DNA of 64,000 bases, from the NCBI GenBank assembly GCA_028694915.1, contig JAQVJY010000003.1, forward strand, positions 117,348 to 181,347, in the 5' to 3' direction. The position numbers were made by a program, and so were the translations under genes. Shown piece after piece: positions 36,102 to 45,064 of the stretch; positions within the stretch are counted from its first letter, which is position 1, and the number at the start of each line of letters is the position of its first letter. Below the pieces are notes generated by a model that made no database searches, was not told the origin of the DNA, and saw only the letters and a list, made by a program, of their open reading frames with translations. This DNA is from Paludibacteraceae bacterium (GTDB taxonomy: Bacteria > Bacteroidota > Bacteroidia > Bacteroidales > Paludibacteraceae).

Positions 36102-37499
36102 TTAGTATCCTAAAATTTTCAACATCGACTTATAACTTTGTTCCTTAGCAAACAACTTAGTTGTATACTCACCGTCCTCATCGCGGTCGATTACAACCAA
36201 TTTTGGACCCGGAATCAAACAGTGCTGAATGCCTCCGTACCCACCAAGCGACTCTTGATAAGCGCCCATATGAAAGAACCCAACATATTGTTCTTGTTCT
36301 TCGCCCGGTTGCATTTTAGGCATAAACACCGCATTTGAATGCGCTTCCGCATTATAAAAATCTTCACTATCGCAAGTTAAGCCACCCAAATGTACACGTT
36401 GATATTCTTTATCCCAATTATTGACAGCTAACAACACGTAGCGTTGATTAATAGCCCACGTATCAGGCAAAGTGGTCATAAACGAGCTATCAATCATATT
36501 CCATAACTCCCGATCATTTTGTTGTTTCTGATTGACAATAGAATACAACATAGCACCACTTTCGCCCACGGTATAAGAACCAAATTCAGTGAACACATTT
36601 GGCTCAGGCACACCATTATTCAAACAAGTATTTTTGATTTGAGCAATAATTTCTTCGGCCATATACTCATAATCATATTCAAAATCCAAGTGCGCTTGAA
36701 TTGGAAAACCACCACCAATATTTAACGAATCGAGTTCTGGACAGATTTTCTTTAATTCGCAATACAAATTCACCGCCTTCGTTAACTCATTCCAATAATA
36801 CGCCGTATCACGAATACCTGTATTAATAAAGAAGTGAAGCATCTTTAATCCCACATGTGGGTTGTTCTGAATCTTCTCTTGATAATAAGGAATGATGTCG
36901 TTATAGCGAATACCTAGACGTGATGTATAGAAGTCGAACTTCGGTTCTTCTTCGGCAGCGATACGAATGCCTACGTTAAATTTAAAGTCCTCAGTCGGCT
37001 CAAATAGATCCAATTCAAACTTATTATCCAATATAGGAATCACATTATTGAATCCTAGACGCATTAAATTTTGGATATTTTCCACATATTGAGGACGTTT
37101 AAATCCATTACATAGAATAAATGTTTCAGGTTTCAATTGACCCGCTTCAAACAAGGACTCCAAAATATTGATATCAAAAGCGGACGATGTTTCAATATTT
37201 ACCCCATTTTTAAGCACCTCTTCCATGATAAAAGAGAAATGTGAACTCTTAGTGCAGTAACAATATTGATATTCACCATTATAGTCAACTTTTGCCATCG
37301 CCACATTAAACATACGTCGCGCACGTTGAATATTTTGACCAATTTTTGGTAAATAACTAATTCTCAAAGGTGTACCATATTGTTTGATAATATCCATTAA
37401 TGGAATACCAAACCAATTTAATTCACCATCGTTCACTGTAAATTCTTCACTAGAAATATCGAACGCCTGTTCAATAAGATCAATATATTTATTTTTCAT
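36102..37499 (-). CDS. speA: PLP-dependent decarboxylase, SpeA-like (probable arginine decarboxylase)
   Basis: 465 residues. The fold-III (alanine-racemase-like) decarboxylase layout: the PLP lysine is probably in YCYCTKSSHF (~79-88), a glycine-rich LNIGGGFP phosphate loop lies near 242, and a C-terminal CDSEDF/GAYQ region supplies the partner active site. It resembles the shorter Bacteroidota proteins annotated as arginine decarboxylase rather than the ~650-residue E. coli SpeA. It would make agmatine for polyamine synthesis. Ornithine, diaminopimelate or carboxynorspermidine cannot be excluded as substrates. No other polyamine gene is nearby. Its 5' leader contains a repeated 14-base element. 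Confidence 0.75.
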   Translation of the reverse strand: MKNKYIDLIEQAFDISSEEFTVNDGELNWFGIPLMDIIKQYGTPLRISYLPKIGQNIQRARRMFNVAMAKVDYNGEYQYCYCTKSSHFSFIMEEVLKNGVNIETSSAFDINILESLFEAGQLKPETFILCNGFKRPQYVENIQNLMRLGFNNVIPILDNKFELDLFEPTEDFKFNVGIRIAAEEEPKFDFYTSRLGIRYNDIIPYYQEKIQNNPHVGLKMLHFFINTGIRDTAYYWNELTKAVNLYCELKKICPELDSLNIGGGFPIQAHLDFEYDYEYMAEEIIAQIKNTCLNNGVPEPNVFTEFGSYTVGESGAMLYSIVNQKQQNDRELWNMIDSSFMTTLPDTWAINQRYVLLAVNNWDKEYQRVHLGGLTCDSEDFYNAEAHSNAVFMPKMQPGEEQEQYVGFFHMGAYQESLGGYGGIQHCLIPGPKLVVIDRDEDGEYTTKLFAKEQSYKSMLKILGY

Positions 37500-37520
37500 A
37501 AAGAAATAATTAAATAATCC

Positions 37521-37567
37521 AACTCATTTAGATTGTAAAAAAAACAAACATCTAACTCACTTAGATT
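37521..37567 (-). repeat. Pair of 14-base direct repeats upstream of the decarboxylase gene
   Basis: AACTCATTTAGATT (37521-37534) and AACTCACTTAGATT (37554-37567) differ at one base and are 33 bases apart, about three helical turns. They lie between the minus-strand promoter box and the ATG, so they could be an operator or a leader RNA element. Confidence 0.5.
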
Positions 37568-37601
37568 TATCAAAAAAAATAAATTCAATCAAATCACGCC
37601 G

Positions 37602-37609
37602 CAAAATTA
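37602..37609 (-). promoter_or_regulatory. -7 box TAATTTTG for the decarboxylase
   Basis: Exact TAnnTTTG on the minus strand, giving a leader of about 95 nt before the ATG at 37499. Confidence 0.5.
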
Positions 37610-37864
37610 CATAAAAATATTCAAAATCAACAAGATAAAAAGAATTAAATCTATTCACACTCAATAAAAAGATATAACACCCATTTTATCTTTTTATTTT
37701 TACAATAAAAAATAGCGTATTCCTTACAAAAATACCGTCAAAACAACATAAAAATAGAAATTTGTTATATTATTTTTGTTTTTTTCAAAAATAATAATGA
37801 TATTTGCCTTTGGTCTTTCTTAGTTAAAATTTTGCACCCAAAATTACAACTTAAACCTTTAAAA

Positions 37865-38395
37865 ATGAAGGATTTGTTAACCTTTCTTGTACTATGGATA
37901 GGAGTGAATGCATACAGCAATCCGAGTCCTTATTTTGCGCCTACCCCAAAAATTAGGTACATTGATTTAGAATTACCTACTCCTATATCTGTTGAATCTC
38001 ACTCTATCTTATCAAATGAACATGATGTGCAAGCTACTTATTCAAAATATGAGTCGCGTATCTACGTGCCAATAGCCGATATCGCGTCCATCACGCTAGA
38101 ACAGAAAGACAACTACGCTTCAATTAGTTCCGCTCCATTTTCAACCACCACAAACGAACTCTGTCCGCCATCACAAATATCTACCAATGGCGTTGATTTT
38201 GGAGGTGGCGACATTGAATTTGGCACAACTGATTGGGGAGATGGTGAAGATGAAGAACCTGGATACGATCCATACCCAATTGACCAAGATTGTCAAATAT
38301 TGAGCTTTTTTATTTTGATATATACTCTTTTTGCCTTTAGTAAAAAACATCGGAACTTACGATATAAAACAAATCACCATGAAACGTCAATTTAA
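37865..38395 (+). CDS. Small exported hypothetical protein with C-terminal membrane helix
   Basis: 176 residues from the ATG at 37865 (MKDLLTFLVLWIGVNAYSNP), where a signal peptide starts. The mature part is Ser/Thr/Pro-rich with an acidic GDGEDEEPGYDPYP stretch, followed by a C-terminal hydrophobic helix (ILSFFILIYTLFAF) and a basic tail, the layout of a C-terminally anchored protein. Its end overlaps the start of the 1655-residue gene by 17 bases, so translation is probably coupled. No family recognised. Confidence 0.6.
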   Translation: MKDLLTFLVLWIGVNAYSNPSPYFAPTPKIRYIDLELPTPISVESHSILSNEHDVQATYSKYESRIYVPIADIASITLEQKDNYASISSAPFSTTTNELCPPSQISTNGVDFGGGDIEFGTTDWGDGEDEEPGYDPYPIDQDCQILSFFILIYTLFAFSKKHRNLRYKTNHHETSI

Positions 38396-41300
38396 ACTCA
38401 TCACCACTGGCCTACTCTTAATTATTGCTGGTGCATGGAGCCAATCTGCCAAAGCTTGGGATTTTACCAATGGAAAGATAATCTACTTTGACAATACAGT
38501 GACCAATTGGTCGCAAGCCTATATCCGAGTAGGGCGCACAGATTGGAATAGTGCATTCCTCATGTCAAAAGTAACAGGAACACAAAATTTATATACATAC
38601 ACTATCCCCTCGTGGAGTGGCTATGACGCATTTGCTATTGCGAATAATTCGGCCTGGACCAATGGGAACAGTATTTATAACGTATGTACAGGAGATTCTT
38701 ATCAAGTAACAGGATCTACAGTATATCAAGGATACAATGTCTCAAGTGATTATACACTAATCCCAACAGGAGTGAATAACACAGATGGATGTTGTACCTA
38801 TTATACTACAAGTGCATCTACGGGATTGACCAATTATACGGTTACTTATTCTCAGCCAACAGGAGGGAGCATTAGTGTTACTTACACTAACCCTTCAGGA
38901 CAAACAGGACAAAATGTATCTTCTGGCGGAAGCGTTGTTCCTACGTGTATTATTACCGTAACAGCCACAGCTAATAGCGGTTATGCTTTAAATACATTAA
39001 CGGTAAATGGCGAATCGTTTACATCTGGAAATACGTATATTGTTAGAAGTAATGTAACCATTTCAGCTACATTCAACTCAAAACCCACAGAGGTAACACT
39101 GTCGGCAACCTCATCAATTACCGACAAACAAGCCACGCTCAATGGAAACATAGGCACAAATGGCGGGCTAAATATCACAGATTATGGATTTTATTATAGT
39201 ACCACCAATGGATTTAACGACGGAGAAGGCACCAAAACTCAAGTAGGAACGAACAATACAACTGGGGCTTTCAGCAAAATATTATCAGGGCTTAATGCTG
39301 GTACAACTTATTACATCAAAGCTTATGCAACCAACTCCATAGGTACAACCTATTCGACACAAGGCTCATTCGAAACAAGTGCGGCAACCTGTTCTGCGCC
39401 ATTCACACTGAATGATACAAGCATCACTATTAACTGTTGCGATATAACCAAAACGCTACCACAAATAGTGGCAGCAAGTGGTTCTATACCTGCTAATGCA
39501 CAATACGCATGGTCGCCTGCTACTGGTTTATCCGCGACAAATATAGCACAACCAACTTTTACCGGTAATAGTAATCAAGTCTATACGGTTACCATTACCA
39601 ACCAAAATGAAACATTGTGTTTAGCTTCAGCAAATGTATCGGTAACTTATAGTGATAATACACCAACAGCCAGCCTAACAACCACCAACTACATTGTAGA
39701 ACCAGAAAGCGAAATTGCCATAAGTGGAGCCAGTGCTAATGGTTCGTATAAATGGGAGGCAACAGGCGGTTCATTCAGTGCAACAACAGGTACACTGACA
39801 CCGATTTACACAGCCCCAGCAAACATAGGTAATTACACCATCAAATTGATTTCGCCAGCAGTAGGTAACTGTCCAGCCGACACAGCCTTTGCGACAGTGA
39901 ACGTACGAGAACCTATAACATTGAAGGTAAAGCAACCTGACAATTGGAGTAGTACAATGTATCTATTCGCATACAACGTAAATGGCACCACTAGCGATGG
40001 TGCATTTAAAACCATGACGTCATTAGGAGCCGATTATCAAGGCAAAAATTGGTGGTCGTACACCATGAATGTTGACACAACCTCAATATATGTAATTTTT
40101 GTGGACGGTGGTGTATGGAATAGCGCTAATGGTTATAATACTCAAACTAACGATTTAGCCGCACCAATTACAACTTCAACTTGTTACGCATTGACGGCTA
40201 ACACAACAGAAAAAAAGACGGTATCAACAAGCGCATGTCCACTCTTTTGCGATAATCCGTTTACCTTAAATACAAATTCCTTAACCATCAATTATTGTGA
40301 TGCGAACACAACCTTACCAAGTATAACGGCAGCCAGCGGTTCAATCCCAACAGGTGCTTTGTATAGTTGGTCGCCTACCACAGGTTTGGACGATGCCAGC
40401 AAAGCACAGCCTATATTTACGGGAACAAATAACCAAACATATACAGTTACCGTAACCGATTCAGATGGAATATGTAACGCATCCACCACTATTAGTGTGA
40501 CTTACAATAACAACTTACCAACTGCCACTTTAGTCACAAAAAATTATTGTGTGACACCTGATAGTACTTTTACCATCAGTAATGCTCAAGCAACTGGTAA
40601 TTATAGTTGGAGCTGTAACGGCGGATCTTTGAGTGCAACATCGGGCACACTCACGCCATCATACACCGCACCAGCAAGCATCGGTAACTACACCATAAAA
40701 CTAGAATCACCTAGCGTAGGAACTTGCGAAACAGTGGCTGACAGTGCCGTTGTTTTAGTAGTCAATAAACCAGTAGTATTAGCTACCGCGGCTACAAATG
40801 TGACAGGAAGTACTGCTATGATTAATGGCTCTATATCGAGCAATGGAGGTGTTTTGCCTAAAGAACAAGGTTTCTTTTATAGCACCACTAATTTAAGCGA
40901 TTTTACAACGGGTACAAAAATAGTACAAGGCGATTCTGCCATCACAAACTTCAATTATCAACTCTCTGGATTATCGCTCAACACAACGTATTACTACAAA
41001 GCCTATGTCGACAACGGACTAGGAATTACATTATCAACTAACACCGAAACCTTTACGACTGCAGCCACATCATACAGACTCGAAGTCACATCGGGAGGAA
41101 AAACTTACTATTCCAATGAACTCAACAGTGATGGCATTTTTTCGCTATATACGTTCAAAAATAGTCCAATTACATTAAAACAATGGGAAGGTAATTCCTG
41201 GAATTACATAAGCGAGGTAACATTCACAACCGACAGCACCGTAGTTCAAGTGCCATTTACATTTGCCACCGAAACACTTGGAGCACTCAGTGAATACACA

Positions 41301-43346
41301 GGCAACTTTTTCATACGCACAGATATTGCCACAGGAGGTTGGAGTAACTATTTAGACACGTCAAAAGACAACAAAATGACCTTTTTTACCAAATACGTGG
41401 CAGGACCAGACTTATTCTCGGATACCTACGACCACTATTGGGTTAAGTGGATCAGTCTACCAGGCGGCACTAACCTTAAAGCACAAGTGGGGAATTTATA
41501 CAATAGTGCCATCAGTGATTTTACAGATGATTATATTGTATCAGGAAGCGGCAAGTACAATGCAGCTGGAGTTCGTTTTGCATACAACAAACAAACAAAC
41601 GTTTTAACGCGTTATCAATTAGTAACATCCACGTTAACTATTGGAGGTCAAACACCGCTCGACCGAAAAGATTGGATGTATGAATACACCTTTGAATCAG
41701 CGCCCAATACGATTAACGTCATTGGGCAAAACGAATGGGAAGGACCGACTACTTACAGCACTTTAAATACAATCAACAGCAAACTCAACGGTAAACGAGT
41801 ACGTGCCACATTTGATTATAAAACCAACCGACTCACATATGGATGGTTACCCACTAACGATCCTAGCTCATCCGATCATAATCCTATTTACGAGGCCACA
41901 GTTACCGATACCATAAATGCTGACGCCGTATTTATTTCAAACGAATATGGAGCTGCTGGCTTAGTAACCGACAATTGTTCTATACAATTAAATGGACGAA
42001 TAGTCGTACGCAAAACCTATAAAACAGGAGAATTTGCCTATTGGCATTGGGTGGCATTACCATACGATGTGGCCATCAAAGATTTATATGGCTTAGATGG
42101 CTATGGTCAGAAATATATTATTCGCGAATATAACACAGCCAAACGAGCCAAAGATGGTTTTCAGAATGGCACTAACTGGGCTTATTTATCAGTAAACGAC
42201 ACACTGTTTGCCAATGAAGGTTATTCGCTCGGCTTTTCTACCAATAGCAGCATACAAACCGAGTTAAATAATCAAGGTGAAGTGACCATTAATTTCCCTT
42301 CCATACACAGTGGCTTCCTCTTTTCAACAGAAGCAGCCAATTTATATCGCTCAAGCACATTTCTGCCTGACACAACCTTATCATTCAGCGCCTTCCCTGA
42401 TTTTACAACCGAACACACGTATCGTAAATCAAATCAGGATTGGTATTTAATGGGGCAGCCTTCATTTACATTCAATAAAGCCACTGGCCCTACTTACATT
42501 ATTCGTCACGAAGGTCAAAAAGCCGATGCCAACGATAGTGTTTATGGATTTGTTGGTTACTTAGCCGCAGATTATAACATCCCACATTTTCAATCATATT
42601 TTATCCAATATCACGGCAATATAAACTTTGGAAACGTAACCGATGCCCAACACGCACCTTTACGTTTGGCGGCAGAACAAGTACCAGACGAATATTACTA
42701 TCTTTATCTCAAAAATCAAAATTATTCGGAACGCACTTGTTTTATACTAGCCGAAGATGGCCATGATACCTATGAAATCAATAAAGATTTATCAAAAATG
42801 CTCGAGCAAAACCATTATCCACAACTCTACAGCACAACAGGCGGATATGGTCTAGAATTTAATCATCTAGCCAAAACAACCCAAACAGTACCGTTAAGCG
42901 TGTGGATTGGAAACAAAGGGCTGTTTAATTTTGTATTGGAAAAACGCGCTGGACAAACTGCCACGTCAGTAATTCTAAACGATATGTTACTCGAGCAGCA
43001 GACTGATTTGATGCAAACTAACTATACTGTCAATTTTACAACAAGCGGCGTCACCATTGCAAACCGATTTACCATTACCTTTGATTTAACGCCAAAAGTA
43101 GTAACCAATATACCATCTAACACCGCATCAGAAATATCTGTATGCTACACTAATGGCAACATCTACATCAATAATATTCCCGAAAACGCGTCAGCTTACC
43201 TAGTCGATATGTTAGGACGTAAAATTGAATCATGGCCGTCAGCCAACGAACACTTAACGCTACCTAAAATCACCAACGGTGTTTATTTACTGATGATTGA
43301 TTATGGTTCTCATAGCGAATCACACAAACTAATCATTCGAGATTAA
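38379..43346 (+). CDS. Giant T9SS-secreted surface protein, multi-domain
   Basis: 1655 residues from the ATG at 38379 (MKRQFKL, a signal peptide). Layout by eye: ~30-140 beta module (IYFDNTVTNWSQAYIRVGR) resembling starch-binding CBM26 modules; ~154-235 Listeria/Bacteroides-type repeat with GGSISVTYTNPSG; ~240-335 and ~799-900 fibronectin-like domains with paired FYYSTTN and AGTTYYIKAY motifs; ~338-460 and ~622-745 a duplicated PKD-like module (TFTGNSNQVYTVT); ~513-620 a second CBM26-like module (LKVKQPDNWSSTMYLF). A long beta-rich region runs ~905-1560, and a T9SS tail ends YLLMIDYGSHSESHKLIIRD. Probably surface-attached, perhaps carbohydrate-binding; no catalytic motif seen. Confidence 0.82.
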   Translation: MKRQFKLITTGLLLIIAGAWSQSAKAWDFTNGKIIYFDNTVTNWSQAYIRVGRTDWNSAFLMSKVTGTQNLYTYTIPSWSGYDAFAIANNSAWTNGNSIYNVCTGDSYQVTGSTVYQGYNVSSDYTLIPTGVNNTDGCCTYYTTSASTGLTNYTVTYSQPTGGSISVTYTNPSGQTGQNVSSGGSVVPTCIITVTATANSGYALNTLTVNGESFTSGNTYIVRSNVTISATFNSKPTEVTLSATSSITDKQATLNGNIGTNGGLNITDYGFYYSTTNGFNDGEGTKTQVGTNNTTGAFSKILSGLNAGTTYYIKAYATNSIGTTYSTQGSFETSAATCSAPFTLNDTSITINCCDITKTLPQIVAASGSIPANAQYAWSPATGLSATNIAQPTFTGNSNQVYTVTITNQNETLCLASANVSVTYSDNTPTASLTTTNYIVEPESEIAISGASANGSYKWEATGGSFSATTGTLTPIYTAPANIGNYTIKLISPAVGNCPADTAFATVNVREPITLKVKQPDNWSSTMYLFAYNVNGTTSDGAFKTMTSLGADYQGKNWWSYTMNVDTTSIYVIFVDGGVWNSANGYNTQTNDLAAPITTSTCYALTANTTEKKTVSTSACPLFCDNPFTLNTNSLTINYCDANTTLPSITAASGSIPTGALYSWSPTTGLDDASKAQPIFTGTNNQTYTVTVTDSDGICNASTTISVTYNNNLPTATLVTKNYCVTPDSTFTISNAQATGNYSWSCNGGSLSATSGTLTPSYTAPASIGNYTIKLESPSVGTCETVADSAVVLVVNKPVVLATAATNVTGSTAMINGSISSNGGVLPKEQGFFYSTTNLSDFTTGTKIVQGDSAITNFNYQLSGLSLNTTYYYKAYVDNGLGITLSTNTETFTTAATSYRLEVTSGGKTYYSNELNSDGIFSLYTFKNSPITLKQWEGNSWNYISEVTFTTDSTVVQVPFTFATETLGALSEYTGNFFIRTDIATGGWSNYLDTSKDNKMTFFTKYVAGPDLFSDTYDHYWVKWISLPGGTNLKAQVGNLYNSAISDFTDDYIVSGSGKYNAAGVRFAYNKQTNVLTRYQLVTSTLTIGGQTPLDRKDWMYEYTFESAPNTINVIGQNEWEGPTTYSTLNTINSKLNGKRVRATFDYKTNRLTYGWLPTNDPSSSDHNPIYEATVTDTINADAVFISNEYGAAGLVTDNCSIQLNGRIVVRKTYKTGEFAYWHWVALPYDVAIKDLYGLDGYGQKYIIREYNTAKRAKDGFQNGTNWAYLSVNDTLFANEGYSLGFSTNSSIQTELNNQGEVTINFPSIHSGFLFSTEAANLYRSSTFLPDTTLSFSAFPDFTTEHTYRKSNQDWYLMGQPSFTFNKATGPTYIIRHEGQKADANDSVYGFVGYLAADYNIPHFQSYFIQYHGNINFGNVTDAQHAPLRLAAEQVPDEYYYLYLKNQNYSERTCFILAEDGHDTYEINKDLSKMLEQNHYPQLYSTTGGYGLEFNHLAKTTQTVPLSVWIGNKGLFNFVLEKRAGQTATSVILNDMLLEQQTDLMQTNYTVNFTTSGVTIANRFTITFDLTPKVVTNIPSNTASEISVCYTNGNIYINNIPENASAYLVDMLGRKIESWPSANEHLTLPKITNGVYLLMIDYGSHSESHKLIIRD

Positions 43347-43348
43347 TC

Positions 43349-43389
43349 AAAAAAGCGGCCTTACACATGATATGTAAGGCCGCTTTTTT
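43349..43389. terminator. Bidirectional terminator after the giant surface protein
   Basis: 17-bp stem (43349-43365 with 43373-43389) with A and T tracts on the two sides. It also ends the minus-strand winged-helix gene. Confidence 0.9.
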
Positions 43390-43405
43390 AAATTAAAATG
43401 CTCAA

Positions 43406-43600
43406 TTAGATCAAACTAATCAAAACATCCGTTTCAGCTTCAGTAAACGCCACTTTTTCTTCGCGCGCTAACCAACCAAGAGCTGCATATAAATCTTTTT
43501 CACTCAATTTTGTGGCTTTCTTTAAAGCTTTCAAATCTTTTGGCCCTTCGTTCAAAACATTCCAAACGATGCCAGCATTCATTCCCATTTTTTCCTTCAT
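43406..43600 (-). CDS. Winged-helix domain protein (DUF2582 type)
   Basis: 64 residues forming one small winged helix: NAGIVWNVLNEGPKDLKALKKATKLSEKDLYAALGWLAREEKVAF. The family is common in anaerobes, with members of 60-80 residues, and is presumed to bind DNA or protein. It has its own promoter box and shared terminator, so it is a single-gene unit. Function unknown beyond the fold. Confidence 0.85.
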   Translation of the reverse strand: MKEKMGMNAGIVWNVLNEGPKDLKALKKATKLSEKDLYAALGWLAREEKVAFTEAETDVLISLI

Positions 43601-43646
43601 AGTTGTAAAATTTTTATGACTAAAAACGTATTACTTTATGTTAGTG

Positions 43647-43654
43647 CAAAGGTA
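43647..43654 (-). promoter_or_regulatory. -7 box TACCTTTG for the winged-helix gene
   Basis: Exact TAnnTTTG on the minus strand, 46 bases before the ATG. Confidence 0.6.
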
Positions 43655-43710
43655 CTACCTTTTTGTAAATTTTCAAAATTTTAGGCTAATTAATATTTTT
43701 TAATATCTTT

Positions 43711-44955
43711 TTAATCAAAACGAATGGCCGATGCGGGCATAATTCGCGTAATCAAATAGGATGGCAAAATAAGCATAGCCAAGGACAAAATAACGGTGCC
43801 AACATTTAACAAAAACCAATACAAAATATTCAGGGAAACTGGCACATAACTCACATAATACATAGATGCATCAAGCGGGATAACATGCGTAAAATATTGC
43901 ACCAAAATAAGTGATACACCAATGATATTACCCCAAAGCATGCCTTTACCAATTAAAAACAGCGATTGGTATAAAAATATTTTGCGAATTGACCAGTTAT
44001 AAGCACCCATCGCCTTGAGCATACCAATGGTGTTTGTTCGCTCTAGTATAAGAATGAGTAATCCCGAAATCATATTAAAACCTGCCACAATGAGCATCAG
44101 CATTAAAATAACCCAAGCGTTAATATCAAGCATATCGAGCCATTCGAACACGCGGGGAACCAACTCTTTTATAGTGCGCGATTGATAAAATGTACCCTCA
44201 TTATCGTATCGATTAGCGATAGAACGAAAAACGGTATTTTCAACCTCATCTACTTTAGAAAAATCATCTACTAATATTTCCAACTGACTCATTTGGGTTG
44301 TATCCCAATGATTCAATGTTTGAATGTGTCGAATATCTGTTATCAAAAACAAATTGTCATAATCCGCAAAAGTGGTTTGGTAAATACCGCGCACTTTAAA
44401 TTTACGCGCTCGTACAGGATCCGTTATAAAATAGGTCAAAAATCGATCGCCCACTTCCAAATGTAAAAGATTGGCTATCGCTTGTGAAATCAACACATCA
44501 TTGGTAAGCACACTATCATTGTACACGAGCGTGTCGCCTGCCACCAAATTCCGTTTAAAAAATTGCCAATCAAAACTGTTATTCACACCTTTCAAAACCA
44601 CACCGTGAAAATCGTCCTCAGTTTTGACAATACCTGGCTTGGTAGCTACTTCTTGTACATGCTGCACAAGAGGCAAAGAGCGCAAAACAGTTAAAATGGA
44701 ATCGGTAGGAGCTATTGGTTCAGTTTCATAATTATTAGAACTACCATAATTCGCTACTTGTATATGCGAACCAAATCCAATAATTTGGTTGCTCACTTCT
44801 TGCTTAAATCCTACGACAATAGAAACCGCTACAAGCATCACGGCGAGTCCAACAGCGATACCAAGTGTAGCAATACGCACAGCAGGGCGCGACATACGTA
44901 GATGTCCTTCGCCATTAAAATGTAATCGCTTTGCTATAAAATATTCTAAATTCAT
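43711..44955 (-). CDS. ABC transporter permease, LolC/LolE type (second copy)
   Basis: 414 residues from the ATG at 44955 (MNLEYFIAKRLHF), which matches family starts better than the longer frame. N-terminal helix ~28-52 (AVRIATLGIAVGLAVMLVAVSIVV), a periplasmic domain ~55-270, and three C-terminal helices. It is the same FtsX/MacB_PCD family as the protein at 24863. LolC and LolE are normally separate half-permeases, so the two may form a heterodimer even though encoded 19 kb apart; this is inference. pckA lies upstream on the same strand, separated by a terminator. Confidence 0.85.
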   Translation of the reverse strand: MNLEYFIAKRLHFNGEGHLRMSRPAVRIATLGIAVGLAVMLVAVSIVVGFKQEVSNQIIGFGSHIQVANYGSSNNYETEPIAPTDSILTVLRSLPLVQHVQEVATKPGIVKTEDDFHGVVLKGVNNSFDWQFFKRNLVAGDTLVYNDSVLTNDVLISQAIANLLHLEVGDRFLTYFITDPVRARKFKVRGIYQTTFADYDNLFLITDIRHIQTLNHWDTTQMSQLEILVDDFSKVDEVENTVFRSIANRYDNEGTFYQSRTIKELVPRVFEWLDMLDINAWVILMLMLIVAGFNMISGLLILILERTNTIGMLKAMGAYNWSIRKIFLYQSLFLIGKGMLWGNIIGVSLILVQYFTHVIPLDASMYYVSYVPVSLNILYWFLLNVGTVILSLAMLILPSYLITRIMPASAIRFD

Positions 44956-45008
44956 ACTGCTACAAAAATACACTTTTAAGCGGATATGCACAAATAGTTT
45001 ATCTAAAC

Positions 45009-45042
45009 AAAAAGACCATCCCTTTTTAAAAGAGATGGTCTT
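45009..45042 (-). terminator. Rho-independent terminator for pckA
   Basis: AAGACCATC paired with GATGGTCTT (45012-45020 with 45034-45042), an inner CTTTT/AAAAG extension, and a T run on the minus strand. Confidence 0.8.
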
Positions 45043-45064
45043 GAGTTATGGACTTTATGAACAA

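Larger units (their letters stand above)
37500..37864. other. AT-rich divergent intergenic region
   Basis: 365 bases between the decarboxylase (-) and the small exported protein (+), very AT-rich, with no gene seen. It holds a TAATTTTG box for the minus strand (37602-37609), two near-identical 14-base direct repeats (37521 and 37554), and a TATTTTTG box for the plus strand (37771-37778). Confidence 0.6.

Noticed and set aside
39000..42000. Possible repeat or CRISPR-like array in the giant gene
   Set aside because: The repetition is at protein-module level (about 100-250 residues), not short regular DNA repeats with spacers.
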